A stretch of 64,000 nt of DNA, taken from positions 1 to 64,000 of the forward strand of contig JAGZQF010000001.1 in NCBI GenBank assembly GCA_018382295.1. Reading direction: 5' to 3'. This DNA is from Collinsella sp. GTDB taxonomy: Bacteria > Actinomycetota > Coriobacteriia > Coriobacteriales > Coriobacteriaceae. Positions 8,504-16,545 of the stretch are shown piece by piece. Both the position numbers and the translations under genes were made by a program. The number at the start of each line of letters is the position of its first letter. Within the stretch, counting starts at the first letter, position 1. The notes under the pieces are model-generated. The model saw nothing but the letters and a program-made list of their open reading frames with translations. It was not told the origin of the DNA and ran no database searches.

Positions 8504-8517
8504 CGAACATATGCTTG
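8504..8517. promoter_or_regulatory. LexA-box-like site upstream of mraZ
   Basis: CGAACATATGCTTG matches the Gram-positive LexA consensus CGAAC-RNRY-GTTYG at 13 of 14 positions. It lies about 180 bases before mraZ and about 70 bases before the predicted mraZ promoter. A single near-match in a long AT-rich spacer can arise by chance. Confidence 0.3.
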
Positions 8518-8550
8518 GGGGTGTTTTGCAATATATGGTGAGTGGAGTGG

Positions 8551-8645
8551 TGGGGCGGGGTGGGGGAAGGGATGGGGAAAGGTGTTGAAAAATGGGGCGG
8601 TTCCCCATATTATTGATGACGTCGACAGGCGGGGTGGTTCCCCGC
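8551..8645 (+). promoter_or_regulatory. mraZ promoter with twin palindromic operators
   Basis: The promoter is TTGAAA at 8585-8590, a 17-base spacer, then TATTAT at 8608-8613, with a start expected near 8620. Palindrome ATGGGG-CGGTT-CCCCAT (8592-8608) fills the spacer exactly. A second, GCGGGG-TGGTT-CCCCGC (8629-8645), lies just after the expected start. TGGGG also recurs at 8551, 8561, 8573 and 8593. MraZ of other bacteria binds short TGGG-type repeats at about 10-bp spacing in its own promoter, so autoregulation is the simplest reading. Confidence 0.65.
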
Positions 8646-8681
8646 GTACGTGCCATCTGAGTAACCGAGGGGAGGGCGCAC

Positions 8682-9116
8682 ATGGGAATGACTGGTGCAT
8701 ACGAGCGCAATCTCGATGCAAAAGGTCGTCTGTCCCTGCCTGCACCCCTTCGCGAGGAGCTTGGAGAGCACGTTCGCGTGTTCAAAGCCCTGGATGTCGA
8801 TGCTCTGTACGTGTTCTCTGCCGAGGCCTTCGATAAGTGGGTCGAAGGACTCTTCGCGGGTCGTGAGGGCCACGAGGGTTTTAACCCGCGTGACATTAAT
8901 GACCAGAAGCTCATGAGGGCGATCAACAAGCGCACCACGTCGATGGACGTGGACAGCGCCGGTCGTATCGGTCTTTCCGAGTCTCTCCGCAAGCAGGCGA
9001 ACCTCGACCGCGAGGTCACGGTTGTGGGCAACTACGACCACCTTGAGGTTTGGGATCGCGCCGCGGCCGATGAGGACGATGACGATGAGGCCCTGCTGGA
9101 CCTCTTCTTCTCGTAA
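8682..9116 (+). CDS. mraZ: Transcriptional regulator MraZ
   Basis: 144 residues, the usual length. Two SpoVT/AbrB-like half repeats are visible: DAKGRLSLPAPLRE near residues 12-25 and DSAGRIGLSESLRK near 89-102. MraZ forms a ring, binds repeats in its own promoter and represses the division and cell wall cluster it heads. The C-terminus is strongly acidic (residues 127-137, mainly D and E). A GGGGAGGG ribosome site precedes the ATG. It is the first gene of the cluster running to divIVA. Confidence 0.95.
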   Translation: MGMTGAYERNLDAKGRLSLPAPLREELGEHVRVFKALDVDALYVFSAEAFDKWVEGLFAGREGHEGFNPRDINDQKLMRAINKRTTSMDVDSAGRIGLSESLRKQANLDREVTVVGNYDHLEVWDRAAADEDDDDEALLDLFFS

Positions 9117-9136
9117 GGGCAAGGCACGGGTAACGG

Positions 9137-10102
9137 ATGGAGCGTGGGATCTTGACACAAGAATATCGGCATGAACCTGTCATGCTCGGCGAAGTGCTTG
9201 AGTCGCTGCGGCTAAAGAGCGGCTCCGTTGTCTGCGATTGCACCCTTGGCGGTGCCGGCCATTCGGTAAAGATGGCCGCGCAGGTGGGGGAGACGGGCCT
9301 TTTGCTCGGCGTCGATCAGGACGACATGGCCCTCGAGGCCGCTGGCGCCCGTCTGGACCGCGAGGTTCCCGGCGTTCCGCACCGGCTGCTGAAGGGCAAC
9401 TTCGGCGACTTGGACGAGCTGCTTTGCTCGGCCGAGGTGCCCGGGGTCGATGGCTTCCTGTTCGATTTGGGCGTTTCGTCGCCGCAACTCGATATCCCTG
9501 GCAGGGGCTTTTCGTATAACGAGGACGCCCCATTGGACATGCGGATGGATCCGGGTAATAACACCTTAAACGCAGCTGAGGTCATCAACACCTATAACGA
9601 ACACGACCTCGCCCGGATTCTACGCGTCTACGGCGAAGAGAAGTTCGCCTCGCAGATCGCGCGCGAGATCGTGCGCCGCCGCGAGCAAGAACCGATCGAA
9701 ACCACCGGCCAATTTGTCGAGATCATCAAGGCGGGTATCCCGGCTGCCGCTCGTCGGCATGGTGGACACCCGGCCAAGAAAAGTTTCCAGGCCATTCGCA
9801 TCGAGGTCAATCACGAGCTCGATGTGCTCGAACGAGGGCTTGATGCCGCCACCAGGTGGCTCAACCCGGGCGGACGTATCTGCGTCATCTCGTATCACTC
9901 GCTCGAGGACCGTATCGTAAAGAACCACTTTAAGGAGATGAGCCAGGGGTGCACGTGTCCGCCGGAGATTCCGGTGTGCGTGTGCGGCAACGTGCCGATA
10001 CTCAAGGTCATCACCCGCAAACCCCTGGTTGCCCAGCCTGATGAGGTTGAGCGCAACCCTCGGGCGAGATCAGCCAAAATCCGCGTGGCGCAGCGTCTGT
10101 AG
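9137..10102 (+). CDS. rsmH: 16S rRNA (cytosine(1402)-N4)-methyltransferase
   Basis: 321 residues. It methylates C1402 of 16S rRNA using S-adenosylmethionine. The family opening YRHEPVMLGEVL is at residues 10-21, the SAM motif is DCTLGGAGHS, and FDLGVSSPQLD and ISYHSLEDRIVK are conserved. A cysteine cluster GCTCPPEIPVCVCG near residue 275 is typical of the family. The ATG at 9137 is kept, although the TTG at 9152 also follows a GGAG-like site. It follows mraZ by 20 bases as in nearly all such clusters. Confidence 0.97.
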   Translation: MERGILTQEYRHEPVMLGEVLESLRLKSGSVVCDCTLGGAGHSVKMAAQVGETGLLLGVDQDDMALEAAGARLDREVPGVPHRLLKGNFGDLDELLCSAEVPGVDGFLFDLGVSSPQLDIPGRGFSYNEDAPLDMRMDPGNNTLNAAEVINTYNEHDLARILRVYGEEKFASQIAREIVRRREQEPIETTGQFVEIIKAGIPAAARRHGGHPAKKSFQAIRIEVNHELDVLERGLDAATRWLNPGGRICVISYHSLEDRIVKNHFKEMSQGCTCPPEIPVCVCGNVPILKVITRKPLVAQPDEVERNPRARSAKIRVAQRL

Positions 10103-10192
10103 GCGCGACCGCGCGATATTGGACCTCCCGCTCGCACCATAAACGAAGCTTAAACACACTACCAACGTACTCGGGATGGGAGGCGGCATATC

Positions 10193-10663
10193 ATGGGCTA
10201 CAACACTTCAAGCGCAGCACTCGCCTATGATATGAACGCCATGCCCGCCTATCGTGAGACGCCGCAGGCCCCCGTTGCTCCCCGTGAGCAGCGCACGCCG
10301 CGCTTTGATGTCTACACGGGCGCGGGCCGTCAGGCAAACCAGGCGGTAAGCCCGGTTTTCATGAGCGTTCTTAAAACGTTTTGCATCATTGCGGCTATCT
10401 TCATGACGATCGGCGTCGCCCGCGTGGCGCTCGCCGGCGTTACGGCCCAGGTGCTCAACAGCAACGCCGAGCTTACCAACACGCTCGAAAAGGCGACCGA
10501 TGAGAGCTCCGACCTGGAGGTCATGCATTCGGTCTATGGCGCCGACACGCGCATTCGCGACCTTGCGGGCGCTTATGGCATGGTGGAGCCCAGCGAGAGC
10601 GTTACACTTGACTTTTCGCAGGATGCAGCCGCGGGCGCCAACGCGACCGCGACCGCTCAGTAG
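10193..10663 (+). CDS. ftsL: FtsL-like division protein
   Basis: 156 residues with a single membrane segment at about residues 58-80 (LKTFCIIAAIFMTIGVARVAL), a cytoplasmic N-terminus of some 55 residues and a short extracytoplasmic part that reads as helical coil. Sequence identity to named FtsL proteins is not obvious. The position between rsmH and ftsI, the size and the topology identify it. FtsL bridges FtsQ/DivIB and DivIC to the FtsW-FtsI synthase. A GGGAGGCGG ribosome site precedes the ATG. Confidence 0.75.
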   Translation: MGYNTSSAALAYDMNAMPAYRETPQAPVAPREQRTPRFDVYTGAGRQANQAVSPVFMSVLKTFCIIAAIFMTIGVARVALAGVTAQVLNSNAELTNTLEKATDESSDLEVMHSVYGADTRIRDLAGAYGMVEPSESVTLDFSQDAAAGANATATAQ

Positions 10664-10680
10664 CAAGACGGTAGCTGAGT

Positions 10681-12546
10681 ATGACAAATGACTATCGCCG
10701 CGGTTCCGATAGGGGCCGCGGTTCTGGACGTCCCTCGTCGCGGGGACGTTCTGGTTATCAAGGAACGGGTCGGCAATCTTACAACGCCGGGCGGTCCCGT
10801 GGCAACGACCCGGCGTCGCGACTTCGCGGCTCGGGCGGCCCTCAAGTGCATAACACCAGGTCGCGCAAGAGTTCGCCGACCGAATGGCTCACAGGCACGC
10901 CTCTGCCTCGCCGCAAAGCCATCATGGGCTTCATCGGGCTTGGCTTGGGCTTGGGCGTCTTTCGCCTTGCCGACTATCAAATTGTCGAAGCCGATAAACT
11001 GCGCGAGCGTGCCGATGCGCGCCGCCTGCTTGCACAGACCCTCTATGCCAAACGCGGCACCATCTACGACCGCAACGGTAACGTGCTGGCGTCGTCGGTC
11101 GAATGTCGCAACATCGCCGTGAACCCGCAGCTTGTCGAGGATGTTGACAAGACGGTGTCGGCGCTGGTCAAGGCAACTGGAATCGATAAAAAGACCTGCC
11201 GCAAGCTCGTCGAGTCCGATGGCACCTGGGTGTATATCAAGCGCCAGGTGGACGAAGACGATGCTGCGGCGCTGGAGAAGAAGAACCTGCCCGGCGTGCT
11301 TTTTGAGCAGGCCATGAAGCGCGTATATCCATACGGCAATCTGGCATCGCAGGTGCTGGGTGTAGTGAATGTAGACAACGATGGCTTGACGGGTCTCGAA
11401 AAGCAATACAACAAGCTTCTGACCGGCACGAACGGTTCTCTCGTGCGCGAGCGCGCGAGGGACGGCAGCTATATCGCGGGCGGTGCCTATAAAAAGGTGG
11501 CTGCGGTCGACGGCGTTGACATCGTGACGACGCTCGACGTCAATATGCAGCGAGCGGCTGAGGATGCTTTGGCGGAGGCTGTCGAGAAGACAAAGGCCAA
11601 GAACGGCTCGGCTTTGGTCACCGACCCCACGACTGGTGAAATTCTCGCCGCCTGCTCGTACCCGACCTACGACCAGACCGATCTGGAAAACGCCAAGACC
11701 GAGGATATGAACTTGCGCCTGGTCACCGACGCCTACGAGCCCGGCTCGGTCTTTAAGACGCTCGTGGCGGGCGCCGGCTTCGACTTGGGCGTCGTGCGAT
11801 CGAGTACGTCGTTTGAGGTGCCGGCGAGCATCAAGGTGGGTGACGATACCGTCACCGATGCCGACAAGCGCGACTACGCCATGACCATGGATGTGCGCGA
11901 GATGATGCGCCGTTCGTCCAACGTGGGCTTTGTCCTGGTGGGGCGCAAGATCGGTGCGGATGACTTTGCCGCCTATGTGGACAAGTGGGGCATAGGTCAC
12001 AGCTCCGGTGTCGATTTTCCGGGCGAGAGCCTGGGCATCGTCAAGGAGCGTGACCAGTATGACGGCGCCACGCTGGGCTCGATGAGCTTTGGACAGGCGC
12101 TGTCCGTCTCGCCGATTGAGATCGCACGCGCCGTGGGCGGCATCGCCAACGGCGGCGTGATGATGACCCCGCACTTCTATAAGTCCAGCAAAGGCGACGA
12201 GAAGGACTGGGGCGAAGGCGAGCGCGCGATTTCGGAGGACGCCGCATCCCAGGTGACATCGTGCATGCAGACGGTCGTGTCCGAGGGAACGGGCGTTGGC
12301 GGCGCGGTTGACGGCTATGACGTGGCGGGTAAGACCGGTACGGCCGAACGAGCCGACGAGAACGGCGGCTACCTCAAGGAGAACTACATGTCGTCCTTTA
12401 TGGGCTTTGCACCGGCACAATCGCCCAAGGTGCTGTGCTATATCACGCTCGACGGAACGCCGAGCGGCTCAGATGCCGCTGCGGTGCCGTTCCAGTCCAT
12501 TATGGCCAACGCGCTCGACGTGCTGGGTATCCCGCACACGAAGTAG
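10681..12546 (+). CDS. ftsI: Division-specific penicillin-binding protein 3 (FtsI)
   Basis: 621 residues. A basic, Arg/Gly-rich cytoplasmic tail of about 75 residues leads to a membrane anchor (IMGFIGLGLGLGVF), the pedestal dimerisation domain and the transpeptidase domain. Active-site motifs are Ser356-x-x-Lys359 (PGSVFKTL), Ser412-Ser413-Asn414 and Lys551-Thr552-Gly553. It cross-links septal peptidoglycan with FtsW. There are no C-terminal PASTA repeats. Genes normally found next (murE) are missing; a 126-base gap leads straight to murF. Confidence 0.95.
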   Translation: MTNDYRRGSDRGRGSGRPSSRGRSGYQGTGRQSYNAGRSRGNDPASRLRGSGGPQVHNTRSRKSSPTEWLTGTPLPRRKAIMGFIGLGLGLGVFRLADYQIVEADKLRERADARRLLAQTLYAKRGTIYDRNGNVLASSVECRNIAVNPQLVEDVDKTVSALVKATGIDKKTCRKLVESDGTWVYIKRQVDEDDAAALEKKNLPGVLFEQAMKRVYPYGNLASQVLGVVNVDNDGLTGLEKQYNKLLTGTNGSLVRERARDGSYIAGGAYKKVAAVDGVDIVTTLDVNMQRAAEDALAEAVEKTKAKNGSALVTDPTTGEILAACSYPTYDQTDLENAKTEDMNLRLVTDAYEPGSVFKTLVAGAGFDLGVVRSSTSFEVPASIKVGDDTVTDADKRDYAMTMDVREMMRRSSNVGFVLVGRKIGADDFAAYVDKWGIGHSSGVDFPGESLGIVKERDQYDGATLGSMSFGQALSVSPIEIARAVGGIANGGVMMTPHFYKSSKGDEKDWGEGERAISEDAASQVTSCMQTVVSEGTGVGGAVDGYDVAGKTGTAERADENGGYLKENYMSSFMGFAPAQSPKVLCYITLDGTPSGSDAAAVPFQSIMANALDVLGIPHTK

Positions 12547-12672
12547 GGGGTTACAATCTTTGGGGCGTGGTTTGTTGTCCCATATGAGGGTGTTCACATG
12601 CCCTGCACCACGCATGTGCGGCGCTGGGATACAATACGCCGATAGCATTATTAGGTTTACAGGGGAGCTGCA

Positions 12673-14097
12673 ATGATAGAGATCGCCGTCAACAACCTCG
12701 CGGCCGCAACAGGGGCCCGAACCGTGACGGGAGAAGCCGATCGGGTATGCCGCGGGTGCGTTATCGACTCGCGCCAGGTCGAGGAAGGGACGATTTTCGT
12801 CGCCTTTCCCGGTGAAAACGTCGACGGCAATGATTTTGCTTCCCGTGCCGTCCAGTCGGGTGCCGGCGCCGTCGTGATGACGCGTGAGCCCGAGGCCGAG
12901 CTGGTCTCGCTGGCGCAGGACAAGGGGTGCGCCATCCTGCTGACCGATGATCCCGAGGAGTTTCTGCTGCGTTTGGCGCACACGTATCGCCTGGAGCTTG
13001 GCTGCCTGGTCGTTGGCATTACCGGTTCCATCGGCAAGACGACGACCAAGGACGTGCTCGCCGCCGTGCTCGCCAAGCGCTATCGTGTCTGGGCCACCAA
13101 GGGCAATTTCAATAACCTGATCGGCATGCCGCTCACGGTGCTTTCCGCTCCGGCCGATACCGAGGTCCTGGTGCTCGAGATGGGCATGAACCATTTCCAC
13201 GAGATTGAGCGCCTGTCCAAGTCCGCCAATCCCAACCTTGCCATCGTGAGCAAGATTGGTACCTCTCACATCGGCATTTTGGGCAGCCGCGAGAACATCG
13301 CCCGCGCTAAGGCCGAGATTGTCCAGGGTATGTGCGCCGCCGGCGACTTCTTGCCGCTGCTGGTTTTGGGCGGTGAGGACGACTTTACGCCGTTCATTCG
13401 CGATACGTTCGCCCAGCCTGCTGGTATCGACGTTATGCTGGCCGGCGTCTCGGACGACGATGAGGTCCGTGCCCGCGACATTCGTGTTGATGACGAGGGA
13501 CGTCCGGTCTTTACGCTCGATTTTGGCCAGGGTGAGACGATCGATACCATGCTTGCCATCCCCGGCGTGCAGTCCGTTCCTAATGCCGTTAAGGCCGCCG
13601 CGGTTTCCTATCGCCTGGGCGTGACGCCCGAGCAGATCGATGCTGCCTTTAGGGGCCTCACGATCACCGGTCACCGCCAGGAGATCAAGCGCGCCAAGAG
13701 CGGTGCCCGCGTCATCGACGATTCCTATAACGCCAGTGCCGAATCCATGGCTGCTGGCCTCGATCTACTGTGCTCGCTTTCGTGCACGGGGTCTCGCATG
13801 GCGATCCTGGGCGAGATGGGCGAGATGGGCGATGAGGCTCCTCGCATGCATGAGCTCGTGGGCGCCTATGCCGCCGCCAAGAAGCTCGACATGCTGGCGT
13901 GCGTGGGTGGTGAGCTGGCCCAGCTTATGGCCGATGCCGCGCGCATGATGGGCATGGACGAGGACCGCATCCAGGTGTTCTCCGATTATCAGCAGGTGCT
14001 CGACCGCATGGGCGGCGCGCTTGAAAAACATGATGTTGTACTGGTCAAGGGTTCCCGCTTTGTTGAGCTCGACCGCTTTGTGGAAGGTGTGTGCTAG
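12673..14097 (+). CDS. murF: UDP-MurNAc-tripeptide--D-alanyl-D-alanine ligase
   Basis: 474 residues with the three Mur-ligase domains. The ATP loop GSIGKTTTKD is at residues 118-127, with Lys122. The carbamylated-lysine region and DSYNASAESM of the C domain follow. It adds D-Ala-D-Ala to the UDP-MurNAc-tripeptide. AGGGGAG precedes the ATG. A TACAAT box at 12630-12635 could give an internal promoter, but no -35 is clear. mraY starts 3 bases after the stop. Confidence 0.96.
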   Translation: MIEIAVNNLAAATGARTVTGEADRVCRGCVIDSRQVEEGTIFVAFPGENVDGNDFASRAVQSGAGAVVMTREPEAELVSLAQDKGCAILLTDDPEEFLLRLAHTYRLELGCLVVGITGSIGKTTTKDVLAAVLAKRYRVWATKGNFNNLIGMPLTVLSAPADTEVLVLEMGMNHFHEIERLSKSANPNLAIVSKIGTSHIGILGSRENIARAKAEIVQGMCAAGDFLPLLVLGGEDDFTPFIRDTFAQPAGIDVMLAGVSDDDEVRARDIRVDDEGRPVFTLDFGQGETIDTMLAIPGVQSVPNAVKAAAVSYRLGVTPEQIDAAFRGLTITGHRQEIKRAKSGARVIDDSYNASAESMAAGLDLLCSLSCTGSRMAILGEMGEMGDEAPRMHELVGAYAAAKKLDMLACVGGELAQLMADAARMMGMDEDRIQVFSDYQQVLDRMGGALEKHDVVLVKGSRFVELDRFVEGVC

Positions 14098-14100
14098 CCC

Positions 14101-15120
14101 ATGTTCGGCAATCCCTCGTATCCAACGTATCAGGCTTTTTTGGGGCTTGGCATCGCCGCTGCCATTGCGCTGCTGCTCATGCCGTGGTGGATCAAGCTAC
14201 TCAAGGTCGAGGGTATCGGCCAGCAGGTTCGTGCCGACGGCCCCAAGCGTCATTTGGTTAAGCAGGGAACGCCCACCATGGGTGGCGTTGTCATCCTCGT
14301 CGCGATCTCGCTGACCTGCCTGCTGATGGGCAAGCTCACCACCGAGCTCGTGCTCGTGCTGCTCGCCACGCTGGCGACCGGCGTGCTGGGCCTGATCGAC
14401 GACCTGACCTCCGTTACGCATGGGCGCTCGCTCGGTCTGACGCCCCATGCCAAGATGATCGGCCTAACCATTATCTGTGTCACCTTTACGGTGCTCGCCG
14501 TCAATTGGTGCGGCGTCGCCCCCGAGATTCGTTTTCCCGGCGGCCTGACGATTGACCTCGGTGTTCTTTCGACCACCATCTGCGGCCTTTCGTTCCCGTG
14601 GCTCTACATTGTCTTTTGCTGGCTGATGATCGCCGGTCTTTCTAATGCCGTGAACCTGACCGATGGCCTTGATGGTCTTGCTGGCGGCACCTCGATGATT
14701 GCCATGCTCGCCATGGCTGCCATGGCGTTTTTGCACGGAGACGTGAACCTGTCCATCTTCTGCACCGCGTGTGCCGGTGCCTGTTTGGGCTTTCTGTGGT
14801 TCAACTGCTATCCGGCGAGCATCTTTATGGGCGATACCGGCTCGCTTGCCCTGGGCGCCGCGTTTGCCTGCACGTCCATCATGACCAATACCGAGGTCGT
14901 CTCCCTCATCATCGGCGGCCTGTTTATCGTTGAGACCCTGTCGGTCATGATTCAGGTTGTCTACTTCCACTTTACGCACAAGCGCGTCTTCCTTATGGCG
15001 CCCATCCATCATCATTTCGAAAAGAAGGGCTGGGCCGAGACCAAGGTCGTCATCCGCTTTTGGATTATCGCTGCGGCCTTTGGTGCCGTTGGCCTTGCTT
15101 TGTTCTTCCAGTTGGGATAG
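14101..15120 (+). CDS. mraY: Phospho-N-acetylmuramoyl-pentapeptide-transferase
   Basis: 339 residues with about ten membrane segments. It transfers phospho-MurNAc-pentapeptide to undecaprenyl phosphate, forming lipid I. Conserved cytoplasmic motifs are GPKRHLVKQGTPTMGG near residue 42, the DDL acidic pair near residue 100, NLTDGLDGLAGG near residue 184, and the histidine loop APIHHHFEKKGW near residue 300. It has no ribosome site of its own and is probably coupled to murF. Confidence 0.97.
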   Translation: MFGNPSYPTYQAFLGLGIAAAIALLLMPWWIKLLKVEGIGQQVRADGPKRHLVKQGTPTMGGVVILVAISLTCLLMGKLTTELVLVLLATLATGVLGLIDDLTSVTHGRSLGLTPHAKMIGLTIICVTFTVLAVNWCGVAPEIRFPGGLTIDLGVLSTTICGLSFPWLYIVFCWLMIAGLSNAVNLTDGLDGLAGGTSMIAMLAMAAMAFLHGDVNLSIFCTACAGACLGFLWFNCYPASIFMGDTGSLALGAAFACTSIMTNTEVVSLIIGGLFIVETLSVMIQVVYFHFTHKRVFLMAPIHHHFEKKGWAETKVVIRFWIIAAAFGAVGLALFFQLG

Positions 15121-15129
15121 TGGTCTTTC

Positions 15130-16536
15130 ATGCCTCTTGCTGATGTCTTTAGCCTGCTCGTTTTGGGTCAGGGCAAATCCGGTCTCGATGTCGCCCGCTG
15201 GGCGCTGGCACATCCCGAGCGCGTAAGTGCCGTTACCGTGTATGGCGGCGGCACCTCTGAGCCCAATGACGCCACGCGTGCGCTCGAGGCTGCTGGTGCG
15301 TCGTTTGTCTATGGGACCGAACAGGTCGAGGGCGCCTATGACGTATGCGTGACGTGCCCGGGCATCTCGGAGTTCTCGGGCTTCTTTAAGGCCGGGCGCG
15401 AGCATGCCGCCCAGATTATGGGCGAGCCCGAGTTTGCCTATCGCCTGTCTCCCCAAAATTGGATCGCCATCACGGGCACCAACGGCAAGACAACTACCAC
15501 GTCGCTGACCGATTATCTGCTCAAGGCCGCAGGTGAAGCCAGCGTGGCCGTCGGCAATATCGGCGAGCCGCCGGTGAACGAGATCGACGGCCGCGCACAC
15601 AATGAGTGGTTTGTGGCCGAGCTATCGAGTTATCAGATTGCTACGACAGCCGAGCTTCATCCTCGAGTGGCGGTGCTGCTCAACATCACGCCCGACCACC
15701 TGGGCTGGCACAAGAGCCACAAGAACTATGCGCTTGCCAAGATCAAGTTGTTCGAGAATATGGTCGACGACGACCTCGTGGTTATCGACGTCGAGGATGC
15801 CGGCATCCATGAGTTCGATGAGTACATCTACACACCGGGTCGCCGTATCTGCAAGGTCGCTTTTGACGAGCCCGAGGGTGCAGACGCCGCCTTTGTGCGC
15901 GACGGTAAGATGGTCGTGCGCCTGAGGGGTGTCGAGACTCAGCTTGTCGCCACGTCCGAGCTCAAGATCTCGGGCCATCACAATGTCATCAATGCCCTAT
16001 GTGCCGCCACGGCTGCTCTGGCCGTCGGTGCCGATCCCGAGGGCATTTGCCGCGGTTTGACATCGTTCCAGCCACTCGAACACCGCGTGGAACCCTGTGG
16101 CGAGATCGATGGCGTGCGCTACGTCAACGATTCCAAGGCAACGAACACCGATGCAGTCGAAAAGGCCCTGACGGCGTTTCCCGACGACGATGTGATTTTG
16201 CTGCTCGGCGGCCACGATAAGGGTACGCCGCTTGCGGACTTTGCCCGCGTCGTTATGGACAACGTGCGCTCGGTCGTTTGCTTTGGCGATGCGCGCGAGC
16301 GCTTTACCGCCGCTATGGACGAGGCCGATGTCGATGGTGACGTGGATATCGCCCAGGCCGATGATCTGCGCGATGCCGTTGACGTTGCCCGCTCGCTCTC
16401 GAGCCGCGGCGACGTGATCCTGCTTTCGCCCGCCTGCTCTTCGTTTGACGAGTTCTCGGGCTACGAGGAGCGCGGTCGCGTGTTTAAGGACTACGTTGTC
16501 CAGCTTGCCGCAGCAGCGAAATCGCAAACGGAATAG
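15130..16536 (+). CDS. murD: UDP-MurNAc-L-alanine--D-glutamate ligase
   Basis: 468 residues, a typical MurD. The N-terminal Rossmann-like domain begins LVLGQGKSGLD, the ATP loop GTNGKTTTTSL centres on Lys120, and HRVEPCGEIDGVRYVNDSKATN and LGGHDKG belong to the C domain. It adds D-glutamate to UDP-MurNAc-L-Ala. It starts 9 bases after mraY with no clear ribosome site and is followed closely by ftsW. Confidence 0.96.
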   Translation: MPLADVFSLLVLGQGKSGLDVARWALAHPERVSAVTVYGGGTSEPNDATRALEAAGASFVYGTEQVEGAYDVCVTCPGISEFSGFFKAGREHAAQIMGEPEFAYRLSPQNWIAITGTNGKTTTTSLTDYLLKAAGEASVAVGNIGEPPVNEIDGRAHNEWFVAELSSYQIATTAELHPRVAVLLNITPDHLGWHKSHKNYALAKIKLFENMVDDDLVVIDVEDAGIHEFDEYIYTPGRRICKVAFDEPEGADAAFVRDGKMVVRLRGVETQLVATSELKISGHHNVINALCAATAALAVGADPEGICRGLTSFQPLEHRVEPCGEIDGVRYVNDSKATNTDAVEKALTAFPDDDVILLLGGHDKGTPLADFARVVMDNVRSVVCFGDARERFTAAMDEADVDGDVDIAQADDLRDAVDVARSLSSRGDVILLSPACSSFDEFSGYEERGRVFKDYVVQLAAAAKSQTE

Positions 16537-16545
16537 GGGTTGCCG

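Noticed and set aside
10657..12420. 587-residue minus-strand open frame opposite ftsI
   Set aside because: Antisense shadow of a conserved gene in GC-rich DNA; no domain or ribosome site support.
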